A stretch of 64,000 nucleotides of DNA from Hedera helix (taxonomy: Eukaryota; Streptophyta; Magnoliopsida; Apiales; Araliaceae), in NCBI GenBank assembly GCA_947179155.2, contig OX359284.1, positions 6,582,932 through 6,646,931 on the forward strand, read 5' to 3'. The notes under the pieces are model-generated. The model saw only the letters and a list, made by a program, of their open reading frames with translations, was not told where the DNA came from and did no database searches. Position 1 is the stretch's first letter. Every line of letters starts with the position of its first letter. Of this stretch, positions 33,576 to 44,984 are shown piece by piece. Position numbers and translations under genes: made by a program.

Positions 33576-36169
33576 GGAGAGTTAATGTGAATATTAAAGA
33601 ATTTAATAATAAATAAAAAAAAGGAATGTTTTAAGGTATTAAAAATTATATTTATGTATAATGGAATTATTATGACTTTTATAAAGGATAATATTTCAGA
33701 AACGTGAACATGTTAATGTAACATGTTGTCCAAGTAACGAAGCGAAAAAATTATGAAAAATAATTTTTATATGTTATATGAATTATTTTATGATTTTTGG
33801 AGCTATTAATTACCTCATATAATTACATGCATGGCGTTATGTGTGTACAAAATTTGTCAAGAAAAGTACCCAAAAGAGGTGTTAATATTATTTATAAATC
33901 ATAATATGAATTTTAGTGAATTAAAATAAATATTTTATATTTATTATATAAAATATTTATTACACGATATAATTACGTAATGTATTTAAAATAATTAAAT
34001 CTACATGTTAATTGTGATAACCGGTTGGAATGTTCGAGAAAAGGCAAGTCGGTGGACGTGGGTGAAGGATTTAAAATTGTTCATATAATTATTATATATA
34101 TATATATATAAGAAGAGAAAGGAAGAAAAGAAAAGGAGAGAAAGAAGAGGAAAAGAAAGAAAGAAAAACACAACTCTCTTTCTCTCTTTGCTCTTCCACC
34201 GAAACCGCCACCCTCCACCACCCGAACACCATGGTTACTGCTAAGAGGGAGAAGAGAGGAATTATTTGGGTCATCAAGGAAAGAATTCAAGCCTTGGATG
34301 GTATAAATACTAATTTTTATGATTTATTATGTATTTTTAATAATAAATTAATTTTGTGGAAAAAAATTGTAGATAATTGGTATAATTATTCTAAATAATT
34401 ATTTGATGTATATGTATGAGTTATAGAATTTTTGGAATGGTTTTGTTGGGAAAATTATGTGCAAAAATGGAGAATTGTTTAAAAGTTGATGCACTGTTTC
34501 GCGAAGCAGAAGAAGAAGAAGGAAAAGGCTGTCGCGCAATGCGCGACAACCATATTTTTTTCGTACGCCTGGCTATAAACGACGCTGTTTTGGGGCGTGC
34601 GGGGAAGAGAGCCGCGCAATGTGCGGAGGGTTGTGAAGCGGCTGCGAAACGACGCCGTTTGGCATCCGCAGTAGGGGGCCGCGCGCCATGCGCGGCCGGC
34701 GAACATGGGAAAATTACGATTTTAACCCTGTCCTTCGGCAAAGTACAATTTTGCCCCTGAGCTTTCCGAAAAATGACCAGCGTGTCCCTTAACGCGTGAA
34801 AAATATGTAAATGCTCCTGGACTTTTCGAAAAATTCCGGTTATGTCCCTAAAGCCTCGGAAATTACCGAAATACCCGCAGAAATGATTTTAATTGAAATA
34901 AATGTTTAAAAATTATAGAAAATTATAGAAAAATATTAAAAATATAGAAATGATGTTTGGGCATTAAATTAAATATTTCTGTAAAAATATTAAATATTGG
35001 GGATTAATATTTAAATATTAATCTAATGAGTTTAAAGGTTAGAAAATGATTAAATAAAATTTTTGGGACAACCAGATATGTTAAAATTTGTCCGATGAGC
35101 CGGGTTGTCCGAAGTGAAGGAGTTGATATTAAGTTATATTAATATTTAAGGGACAAGGTTACTATAATTAACTATATAAATTAATAATTAGCCCAGAAAT
35201 GATATTAATTAATTCAATTAATATCATAAGGAGTTAAATAATTATTATTTGATTATTTTATGATCATAGGTTGATCGAGTTAAGGGTTTGAGTTAACAAT
35301 TTAAATAACTGAACGTCAGGCAAGTTCTTCAGTCCCTTTTATGTTAAATGTTGAACTATTATGATATGCAATTCTTGTTTTAAATGCATACAAATTATGT
35401 GCTATGTGATACGTGTTTAATATGACCACAATGTGTTCTTTGTGCAAGGATATGAGATATATTGCTATAGTTGAAGCACAAGCACATGATATATGACACA
35501 CACTAAGCATGTTAAGGTATGTGCTACGTGAAGCATGAATTGTTGAACTTGCTGAGCCGCTGTGCTCATTACTTGTTTAATAAACATTTTTGCAGGAAAG
35601 AAATGAAACTCAAGAATATTGGATTAAGTTTGAGATGAGTTGCCTAGAAGGTAGAAAACGTGATTGTTATATTGTTAATAATATAATTCAATGTGAGAAA
35701 TTTGTTTATTTACTGTGATGAATTGTATGTATATATAAGTTGAATCTGAATATGATAAAAGTTCAATTATGAACTGTGATTGTACTAGATAGATGTTACG
35801 ATAGAGGTATTATATGTTTGATTACGAATGACGCAACAAGGAATATTTGTATGAAAATAAATAATAGTAAATTTTAAATGATGAGCTTTATAATAAGTGT
35901 AAAAGAAAGAAAAATAAAGGTTACGATCCAGGGACTAGGATCCAAATGGAAGGATTTTAAATATCCAATTATTTTAATACAATGATTGAGAAGAAAAAAA
36001 ATTATACCGAAAATTTGGTAATTGATGATTTTGAAATTACATAATGGATCATATTAGGTGATGAAAAATTTATTAACGAACCGAAATTTGGACGTAAAGA
36101 AAATAATGTTTATTAAATACAAGATTTAAGGGGATAAAGTGGGTCGAATTTCGGGGTCGTTACAATAAA

Positions 36170-36313
36170 ATTACCTAAATTAACATAAATTAACTAAAAT
36201 CCTATAAAACCTATTAAAACCAAAATAAGCTAAATAATTAAACATTTAAGCACACAATAAATATAAAAACCAAGTATTAGGGAATAAAAATATCGTATAA
36301 TTCAACCCTATCA
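36170..36313 (-). mobile_element. Athila 1, inverted 3' LTR (part b)
   Basis: Completes the inverted LTR after the 6.2 kb insertion and ends ...CAACCCTATCA at 36313, the reverse complement of the LTR start TGATAGGG. Confidence 0.9.
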
Positions 36314-37690
36314 AATAACCCCACACTTAGCTTTTTGCTCGTACTCGAGCAAAACAAAAATAAAAACTATAAAAATAAAACTAATAACCAAACAACTTAC
36401 TTGAGCAACAGAGCAATATAAATTTCAACATCAGTCTCAAAGATTTTTTAAAATAATAACTCAAAGAAAATTTCAAAATTTTGCAAAGTCCAAAATTCAA
36501 CATATTTATTAATCTTACTTACTCAAGACCCTTTGTGTGTGTGTGAATCCAAATGTATCAAACTAGCAAAAAACTTAGATCTGCTCACATAATTAAATGT
36601 CTCATAAATGATATCAAAAATGGTTAGTTTAACAACAAAACTCTATAGTCTTACTTTTCACATCATTTTTCATTAATATAGACACATATAACTAGAAGAT
36701 CAAAAGGTTTTTAATCTTGATAAAGTCACTAGGATTAATAATATCAATTTTTTTTTTACAGTACTTTTTCATTTTTTCTTCTTTTAAATTGGTGCATTTT
36801 ATGCTCCATCCCATTTTTTTCTTTCTTCATCATTTTTTTTTCACGGTGAGTGCATTTTATGCTCCATCTCACCAACGAGTGCGTTTTACGCTCCTTCTCA
36901 CTTTTCATGTGTTTATGAGTGAGTGCGTTTTACGCTCCATCTCAACCCACCACAAGATTTTTCTTTTCAATAATAATCCTAGAAAAATTACCTAAATCAT
37001 CTCCTCCAAATTATATTTTGCCTTATATTTCACTTCAAATAATAATCAAATAAGATATAGAGTTCAAAAATATCTTCCATAAGCATTTAACCATTTAAAC
37101 TTTCTCTAAATTGAAACTGGCTCAAACAAATGGATATAAGTGCATAAAAATTTAAAGGATCTCAAACAAAGTAATAATCAATAAAAAGTCAAAAATTCAA
37201 ACTAAGTAAAAATTTATCATTTTTCCAAGAGTTATTAAATAAAAACCAAAATTTTTATCATTGGCTAAAAATTTAAAATTCAATTAACTCATTGCTCAAG
37301 CGACACATCCTAAAAATAAAAAAACTACCCCATTTTCGTAGGAAACACGGTTACACTTAGCATGTGCAACAAGCCTTTAAACCCCAAGGTTACCCCAAGT
37401 GGACGAGTTTTGTCTCGTGAAGGTTTGCAGTGAATTTACCTACAAAATTCAAAATTTCAAAAATTTTAAAATTCCTAAAATTTTCAAAATATGACCTAAA
37501 AATAACAAAAATCCTAAATCCGAACTCACGCTTAAAATTTACATTGTCCCCAATGTAAACTAAGATGCAAAGAAACAAGCACAAATAACTATAAAAAGAA
37601 AAAGGAAGAGAAATGCAAATCTGTTTTCTTGAGTTGCCTCCCAAGCAGCGCCTTTGTTTATCGTCATTGGCTTGACAGCATGCTTAAACA
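36314..37690 (-). mobile_element. Athila 1, 3' internal region without RT or integrase
   Basis: Directly next to the inverted LTR is a polypurine tract on the minus strand (GCTAAGTGTGGGGTTATT, 36331-36314). The remainder is non-coding; no RT, RNase H or integrase motif exists between this tract and the protease frame. It contains four copies of GTGC(A/G)TTTTA(T/C)GCTCC between about 36790 and 36945. Near 37630-37670 the minus strand carries 'aggcgctgcttgggaggcaa', common after pol in Athila elements. Confidence 0.75.
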
Positions 37691-39273
37691 CTACGTTACT
37701 CGTTCCTCTTGAATTTTGACCATTTCATCCATCTTTACTCCATTTATCATAGTCTTGTTAAAACTCCATTGCAGTGGATATGAAGGTTCTACTCCCTCTT
37801 CAATGAACATATATTCAAGACGATTAGGGAGAGGCTTCAAATCTGGAATGTAATCCTGCAAAACAAAAGGTAAAGATTTCTTGTTAGGAACTGGTAAGTC
37901 AAAATATGGATCATTACCTGTGTTCAGAGAATCATTCACAGCCGCAACAGTTTTCTTTAAATCAGCACTCAAGACTAACTCCTCTTTCTCTTTCCCAAGA
38001 TTCGGACTAAATGTCATTTTCAATTCATCCTTTCCATCAGTTTTAGAAAGTTTTGCTGCTAAAGAATTAATCACATCAACAGAGTAAACAAGATTATGAC
38101 ATTGCATGGCATCAAAAATATTAAACTTAACAATTTCGCCATCAAACTCCATTGTCAGTGTACCACTATGAACATCGATCTTAGTTTTGGAAGTCTTTAA
38201 GAAAGGTCTTCCCAACAAAATAGGAGCATTTTGATCACCGTTTTCCATATCAAGCACATAAAAATCAGCAGGAAAAATCAAATTATCTACTCGCACAAGA
38301 ACATCCTCTACTATACCCTTAGGATAAGTGTTAGACCTATCAGCCAACTGAATCACAGTACCAGTTCTATTTAAAGGTTCAAGTTGCAAAGAAGCATATA
38401 TAGAATATGGCATGACATTAATAGATGCTCCTAGATCTAACATAGTCTTTTCAAATCTCGTGTTTCCTATCTTGCAAAGGAGAGTAAACATTCCTGGATC
38501 TTGGCACTTTGTAGGGAGTTTTCTTTGAATTACGGCAGACACATTTTTTCTTACCTGTACCTTTTCATATCTTTTAAGTGCTTGTTTTCTCTTGTGTGTA
38601 CACAATTCTTTCAGAAATCTAGCAAAACGAGGTACTTGTTTAATAGCATCTAACAATGGAATTTTTACCTCGCATTGATGAAAAGTTTCATATAAGTCTG
38701 AGTCTTTCTCGTATGTCCTTTGCTCTGTTAAAGCAAGAGGGACATGGGGTACCGGTTTATACTCAGAGAAAGGTGGAAATTTATGCTTTGGAGTACCATT
38801 TTTTTCTAGAACACTGTCTTCCTCCTTACTATTGTCTGCTTCTTTATTGGTCACTTCTACTTTACTTTGTTCCTTTGGTGCAGACTCTGTCTTTGCTGGA
38901 GTTTCGATCTCTTTACCGCTTCTCAACGTGATTGCACTAACATTTGCTTTTGGATTCACCATTGTTTGCGAGGGTACTTTTTTAGAATTTTGCGCCTCCA
39001 ATCTATTGATGACACTTGTCATTTGTCCTATCTGTGTTTCTAAATTCTGCATATTCGCCTTCATTTCCTGTTGAAATTGCAAAGTGTTAGTGCTAAGTTG
39101 TGTAATTATATCCTCCAAAGACATATGAGAATTAGATGTTTGGCCCTGTTGTTTGTTAGGATATGACTACTTGTATTGTTGGTAGCTTGAGAAATTTTGA
39201 GACGCAGATGGATTTCCATAGCCGAAATTCGGATGATCTCTCCAACCTGAGTTGTACGTGTTCGCGTAAGGAT
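37691..39273 (-). pseudogene. Athila 1 gag C-terminus and retropepsin (inverted)
   Basis: An open frame of 477 codons runs from 39124 to 37691 with broken gag codons up to 39273. The N part is a coiled gag tail (LEDIITQLSTNTLQFQQEMK). The protease has MLDLGASINVMPYSIYASLQ; the expected D-T/S-G-A active site is D-L-G-A, as is usual in Athila. ILLGRPFLKTSKTKIDVHSG gives the second conserved part. It ends at LKPLPNRLEYMF, where RT would begin in a complete element, and then runs out after about 45 more codons. The long intact frame is notable for an element otherwise rearranged. Confidence 0.85.
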
Positions 39274-41343
39274 TGTAGACACCCAAATTTTGCACTTCTC
39301 TATTAACCCTGGCAGGAGGGCAAAATCGTCACTTGACCCGACATGCGAAAAGGAAGGTGGACCCCAACACGAAGCCACCCCAACGACTTACGGTCAAAGT
39401 CGCCACAACGAACAACGAGCATCAGGTTACTTGAGGCAAGGCAAACAGTTGATCCAGAAGAACCTGATTTGATCACAAAAGACGACTAATGGCCACTACG
39501 CTTACGATGTTCGGGGGTCTCGCTCCCCGGTGAGCGAGCGGCTGCCCAGCTCGCCGGTGAGCTAGCGGGGGTGGAAGGGGGCAGCGCCCACTGGAAGCCA
39601 AGCACAATTAGCAAATTCTATATCGAGTCGCAGCCCTCCGAACTAGCCTCCCAGAACAATATGGCACGTTTCCCTGGGATTTTCGGATTGCAAAATACGA
39701 GCCTTCCAGCGAGAAATGAAAGACCGACATTAGACGCAAAAATTGAGGTAGCACCGAGGACAGCCGCAGTTGCACCTGCGGCCAAGATCTGAAGATCTAA
39801 ATCGCCACTTCCAGTTCATTTCTTCAGCAGCGGCGGATGGAAACAAAAAAATAGAGAGAGAAAGGCGACGGGAGAGAGAGAAAAAGAGAGAAAAAATGTG
39901 AGATTCTTCCATCTTTGGTTAGATCTTAACATCATATATTGTATTCTAAGTGATTTTCAAGTGTTAAAGCATGTATTTCATCATTCGAAAGGTGAAAAAT
40001 CCGAGTTTATAGCATTTGTGATTTTATCTAGTTAGATCTAGTTTTATTTCGTTCTTATTGTGTTTGTTGGGTGGATCTACTGTAGATTCGAATATTTGGC
40101 GTATTGTGATATTGAATATTTTGATTTTGTTTGTTTTAAAGTTAGATCCAATGTAGTCAATATATATTGTAGATATGTGGATTAGGGACAGTTATGGAGG
40201 ATTTATTGCGGGTGGAATCTCCTCTTAACCTCCCGATGATATCCTTTTAGTTTATTTTTAGCTTTTACGTATGTAGCAATTGCAATGCGCCTGTATGTAA
40301 ATATGTAAGTTTTGGGCCTTAAAACGACATCGAGTCGAAAGTCGGGTTTAAGGCCCCGTAATAGTAAAAATGTGCGGTTGTGGGCGTTTGGGGTTATTTG
40401 GATGGCTCACATGCCCGTGAATAGCTCCAACATCATTTTAATGCTTGGTTTTCCCTTTTCACGCGAGAAAATGATTTTGGAATGAAATGGTAAAGATCTT
40501 TCATAAAATCAATCAAATTAGGATATTAGAATCACGAGGATAAAAATTGAAAGTTTTAGTAAACGTCGGTCCCTGTTTGGCGAAAAGGCTATAAGTGGTT
40601 TTGAAATATCACAAAATGATTTCATAAAAAATAAACAAACGTTTTCATTAAACTTTGGTGCATAGGGTTAAAGAGCTTCTAGAAGTTACCTTCATTTTTT
40701 TATTTGACTTTCCTGTTAGAAGGCAATGAATAGTCTCGATTCCTATTTGACAAAAGTTTAAAAACTCTTATTTTCTGAAAACGACATCTAATAAAAGCCC
40801 CATCATTTTCAACCTTAAAATCGATGTTTTATTAGAAAACAAAGCCTTGTCATTCGAGTCGGAAGTCGTTTCAAAGCACTCAATAAATAAAGCACGTCTC
40901 CTATAAAAAAGTCAAAGCAGGTTTTCTCAACACAACAAACATTTAGACACACACACACACACACACACATTTTAGGATTTAAAAGGATAGGAAAACATCA
41001 AGATTGCGGTAACCGTGTTTTCACGGAAGTCGGGGGGTGCCTAACACCTTCCCCTCGCTTAAGCAAGCCCCCGAACTCTATGAATCTCGGTTTGCGAACC
41101 AATTAACTCGGAGTCACATATGAGCCAGTGATTACGAAAACAAAATTCGGATGAGTTGGTACATCCATTTCAAATATACCAACTGGCGGCTCTAGTCAAT
41201 TGGCTCATAAAGAAATCGATCTTTCAAAACCCGTCGACATTAAGCCGACCCTTTTCAATAAATCACATCTTAAATCCAAAGGCTAAAATTGGAAAGGGCT
41301 TTTAAATATTAAAAAACGAAACGACAAAATCCCCGCGTCAACA
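39274..41343. mobile_element. 2.07 kb solo LTR-like insertion with 5-bp TSD
   Basis: It begins TGTAGACACCCAAATTTTGC and ends CGCGTCAACA, flanked by AGGAT at 39269-39273 and 41344-41348. The second Athila copy shows the empty site ('gtaaggatcatatctcc'). No PBS, gag or pol is inside. A stretch near 41030 ('ggtgcctaacaccttccc') is familiar from LTRs of Tat/Ogre-type gypsy elements. A (CA)n run is at about 40950-40971. Short open frames within it are not coding. Confidence 0.8.
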
Positions 41344-41348
41344 AGGAT

Positions 41349-41995
41349 CATATCTCCTTTGTGGTTGACCAGGAAAATCACCTGCTGCATGCACTTGTTC
41401 ATAGGACTCCTCTTGAAGAGTAGGGCACATATCCGTCGGATGTCCTATGACCACACAAATTCCACAAGCTTTGACTTGTTATGTATTACCTACAGCCATT
41501 TGACGAACAAGAGAAGTTAGACTAGCCATTTGTTCTTTAAGTGAAGAAATTTCTACCTCATTGACATTGTGGGACGTAAAATTAAGCCTAGTGCCGAATT
41601 GTTGGGAGTTAGCCGCCATGTTCGCAATCAAGTTCCTTGCAGCTTCGAGCGTTTTGTCCACTAAAGCTCCCCCACTGGCAGCATCGATCATGCTCCTATC
41701 GGTAGACATGAGTCCTTCATAGAAGTATTGGATGAGGAGTTGCTCGTTGACTTGATGGTGGGGGCAGCTTGCACATAGTTTCTTGAAACGTTCCCAATAC
41801 TCGTACAGGGATTCTCCATGGTTCTGTCTCACACCACAAATGCCTTTTCTTATATTGGCTGCCCTTGAAGCTGAAAAATATTTCTCTAGGAATAGTCTTT
41901 TCATCTGTTCTCATGTGGTGATGCTTCCGGAGGGTATGTAGTAGAGCCAATCCTTAGCCAAATCCTTTAAGGAAAATGGAAAAGCTCTAAGATAT
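41349..41995 (-). pseudogene. gag: Athila 1 gag, middle part (inverted)
   Basis: On the minus strand, AFPFSLKDLAKDWLYY starts at about 41990, followed (after a stop in the W-E-E-M segment) by MKRLFLEKYFSASRAANIRK, YEYWERFKKLCASCPHHQV and MIDAASGGALVDKTLEAARN (41904-41479). A zinc knuckle CGICVVIGHPTDMC (CX2CX4HX4C) follows near 41465-41424. It joins the C-terminal part at 39273 across the solo-LTR insertion. Its N-terminal edge overlaps the region encoded by the forward fragment at 28234-28593. Confidence 0.85.
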
Positions 41996-42650
41996 AAAAC
42001 AAGGTAAGAGAAATATTATGGCAGATGCTCTATTGCGAATTTATGTGTTGTTAAATACTATTTATGCTAAATTACTTGGTTTTAAGGGAATTAAGGAATT
42101 ATATGCATTAGACCATGATTTTCATGAAGAGTATAAATCTTGTGTTAAGAATGCAGTAGGTAAGTACTTTAGGTATGATGGTTTTCTTTTTCGTGAAAAT
42201 AAATTATGCATACCTGCTTGTTTTTTATGTGAATTACTTGTTAAAGAATCACATGAAGGTGATTTAATGGGTCATTTTGTTGTAGTTAAGACATTATCTT
42301 TTTTGTAAAAATATTTTTATTGGCCACATATGAAACGTGATGTAGAGTGAATTTGTGATATAATTACTTGTTAAAGAATCACATGAGGGTGGTTTAATAT
42401 TTTATTATATTTTTTCTAATTAGGGTTGCAAATTTTAGACTATAAATATGTTATCTTTTTTTGAAGAATTCTTTTACCAATTATTATCAATATTGCTGTG
42501 CTTTTTTTGGAGAATTCGTTATTTTTTTATTCGCAAGAATTTATGTATTTGTGTTAGTAGGTTAAGCTAATCACAGTAATATGTTGTGTTAGATAAGAAG
42601 AAAACAAATAAAAATAATCAAAAAATATAGTATAGAAATGAAGAATAAGA
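41991..42650 (+). repeat. Tandem unit 2, part c (RNase H end, integrase start)
   Basis: The retroelement resumes at 'gatataaaacaaggtaag', one base off the expected 'gatataaacaagg', with 'gat' shared at the junction. It encodes MADALLRIYVLLNTIYAKLL and FREN KLCIPACFLCELLVKESH (the HHCC-type integrase start), open at 42018-42308. Its AT-rich tail matches unit 1 and ends 'atgaagaataag' at 42650. Confidence 0.9.
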
Positions 42651-42732
42651 ATGGGGAGATGAGCAAGATAAGGCCTTTTAATTGATTAAATCTAAGTTAA
42701 TCGATGCTCTTTTACTTACTTTACTTAACTTT
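42651..42732 (+). repeat. Tandem unit 3, part a
   Basis: Starts 'atggggagatgagcaagata', 15 bases shorter at its 5' edge than the other units, and ends at the ACTTT target duplication (42728-42732) of Athila 2. Confidence 0.85.
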
Positions 42733-44181
42733 TTCCCCCACACTTAACTCTTTGTTTGCCCTCAAGCAAAACAAGAATAAAAACCTAAAAAAATGAAAAT
42801 AATAACCAAACAACTTACTCGAGCAACAAATCAATATAAATTTCAACATCAGCCTTAAAGATTTTTTAAATGATAACTCAAAGAAAATTTCAAAACCATG
42901 CAAAATCTAGAACTTCAATATATTTATTAATATTACTCTATTCAAGACCTTTTGTGTGTATGTGAATCCAAATGTACATAACTAATCAAAACTTAGATAA
43001 GTCTAGGTCTTTAATTACTTTATAAAAGATATACAATAAAACTCAATATACTTATTTTTTACATTACTCTTTGTTAATATAGACAAATATAAATCAGAAG
43101 ATCAAAAGGTTTCAAACAATTATATACACTAGGATTATTAATATACATTTTTAAAATATTTTTTTCATTTTTCTTTCTTTTTAATGGGTGCATTTTATGC
43201 TCTATTCTTATTTTCTTTCTTTCTTTCTCTCTTTTTTTTTCTTCTTGAGTGAGTGCATTTTATGCTCCATCTCACTTTTTCATGTGTTTATAAGTGAGTG
43301 CGTTTTACGCTTCATCTCAACCCACCACAAGATTTTTCTTTTTAACAATCCTAGAAAAGTACCTAAATCATCTCCTCCAAATTATATTTTGTCTTATATT
43401 TCACTTCAAATACTGATTAAATAAGATATAGAGCTCAAAAATATCTTCCATAAGCATTTAACCATTTAAACTTTCTCTTAATTAAAACTAGCTCAAACAA
43501 ATGCATATAAGTACATAAAAATTTAAAGATCTCAAACAAAGTAAATACCAATAATAAGTCAAAATTCAGACTAAACAAAAATTTATCACTTTTTCAAAAG
43601 TTATTAAATCAAAATCAAAATTTTTATCATTGGCTAAACATTTAAAATTCAATTAACTCATTGCTCAAGTAACACGTCCTAAAAATAAAATAAAAAACTA
43701 TCCCATTTTCGTAGGAAACACGGTTATATTTAGCATGTGCAACAAGCCTTTAAACCCCAAAGTTACTTTAAGTGGACGAGTTTTGTCTCGTGAGAGTTTA
43801 AAGTGAATATACCCATAAAATTCAAATTTTCAAAAAAATTTAAATTGCCTTCAATTTTCAAAATATGACCTAAAAATAACAAAAATCTTAAATCCCTTCC
43901 CCCATACTTAAAAATTTACATTGTCCCCAATGTAAAATAAAATGCAAAGAAAAAGCACAAATAACTAAAATAAAACGAAAGAAAATTATACTCCCCTTAG
44001 GTTGACTCCCAAGCAGCGCCTTTGTTTATTGTCATTGGCTTGACAGCATGCCAAATCACTACGTCACTCATTCCTCTTGAATTTTGACAATCTCATCAAT
44101 TTTTACTCCATTTATCATGGACTTGTTCAAACTTCCTTGCACATGATATGAATGTTTTACTCTCTCTTCAATGAATTGGCA
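42733..44181 (-). mobile_element. Athila 2, 3' internal non-coding region
   Basis: Collinear with 36314-37690 of Athila 1. It has three GTGC(A/G)TTTTA(T/C)GCT(C/T)C motifs at about 43186-43315 and the same post-pol phrase near 44005-44035. No RT or integrase sequence. Confidence 0.75.
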
Positions 44182-44891
44182 TTAGAAATGATTAGGGAGA
44201 AGCTTTAAATCTGGAATGTGATCCTGCAAAACAGAAGATAAAGAATTCTTGTTAGAAACTGGTAAGTCAAAATATGGATCATTACCTGCTTTCGGAGACC
44301 CATTTAAATCCGCAACAGTTTTCTTTAACTCCTCATTCTCTTTCCCATGATTCTGACTGCATGTCGTTTCCAATTCACCCTTTCCATCAGTTTCAAAAAA
44401 AATTTGTGCTAAAGAATCAATCATTTCAATAGAGTAAACAGGATTATGACATTTCATGGCATAAAAAATATTAAACTTAATGATTTCTCCATCAAACTCC
44501 ATTGTCAGTGTACCACTATGAACATCGATCTTAGTTTTTGATGTCTTTAAGAAAGGTCTTCCTAACAAAATAGGAGTATTTTGATCACCATTCTCCATAT
44601 CAAGCACATAAAAATCAGTAAAAAAAATCAATTATCTACTTGCACAAGAACATCCTCTACTATACCCTTAGGATAAGTGTTAGATCTATCAGTCAACTGA
44701 ATCACAGTACCAGTTCTATTCAAAGGTTCAAGTTTCAAAGAAGCATATATAGAATATGACATGACATTAATGGATGCTCCTAAGTCTAACATAGCTTTTT
44801 CAAATCTAGTGTCACCTATCTTGCAAAAGATAGTAAACATTCCTGGATCTTGGCACTTAGTAGGGAGTTTTCTTTGAATTATTGCTGACAC
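44182..44891 (-). pseudogene. Athila 2 retropepsin
   Basis: Two frames: 44891-44628 (SAIIQRKLPTKCQDPGMFTI, MLDLGASINVMSYSIYASLK) and 44631-44182 (ILLGRPFLKTSKTKIDVHSG). A one-base deletion at about 44629 (frame shift after VQVDN) separates them. Active-site strand is D-L-G-A as in Athila 1. The 3' part stops at LKLLPNHF, the normal border with RT. Confidence 0.85.
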
Positions 44892-44984
44892 ATTCTTTCC
44901 TACTTATATCTTTTCATATATTTTAAGTGCTTGTTTTCTCTTATGTGTACACAATTCTTTCAGAAATCTAGCAAAACGAGGTAC

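Larger units (their letters stand above)
29938..36164. mobile_element. 6.2 kb TG...CA element with 5-bp TSD, non-coding
   Basis: It starts TGTGAGGATCCGAATTTTC and ends GAATTTCGGGGTCGTTACA, flanked by ATAAA on both sides (29933-29937 and 36165-36169). Removing it restores the LTR sequence. The ends are also imperfect inverted repeats: the right end read backwards is TGTAACGACCCCGAAATTC. No gag, pol or transposase was recognised. A motif AACTTGCTGAGCCGCTGTGC lies at about 35547. It contains a second element of similar type (30232-33097), AT-palindrome repeats (33330-33575), a purine/pyrimidine tract (34110-34200) and a GC-rich section with GCGCAATGCGC motifs (34500-34710). Whether it is an LTR-type or a TIR-type element is unclear. 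Confidence 0.75.

Noticed and set aside
34416..34760. Overlapping GC-rich open frames on both strands
   Set aside because: They are a by-product of the GC-rich motif region in a non-coding element; composition is unlike a protein and no family is recognised.
39571..39792. Open frame of 73 codons in the solo LTR
   Set aside because: Lies within a repeat with clear LTR-type borders; no similarity to a known family.
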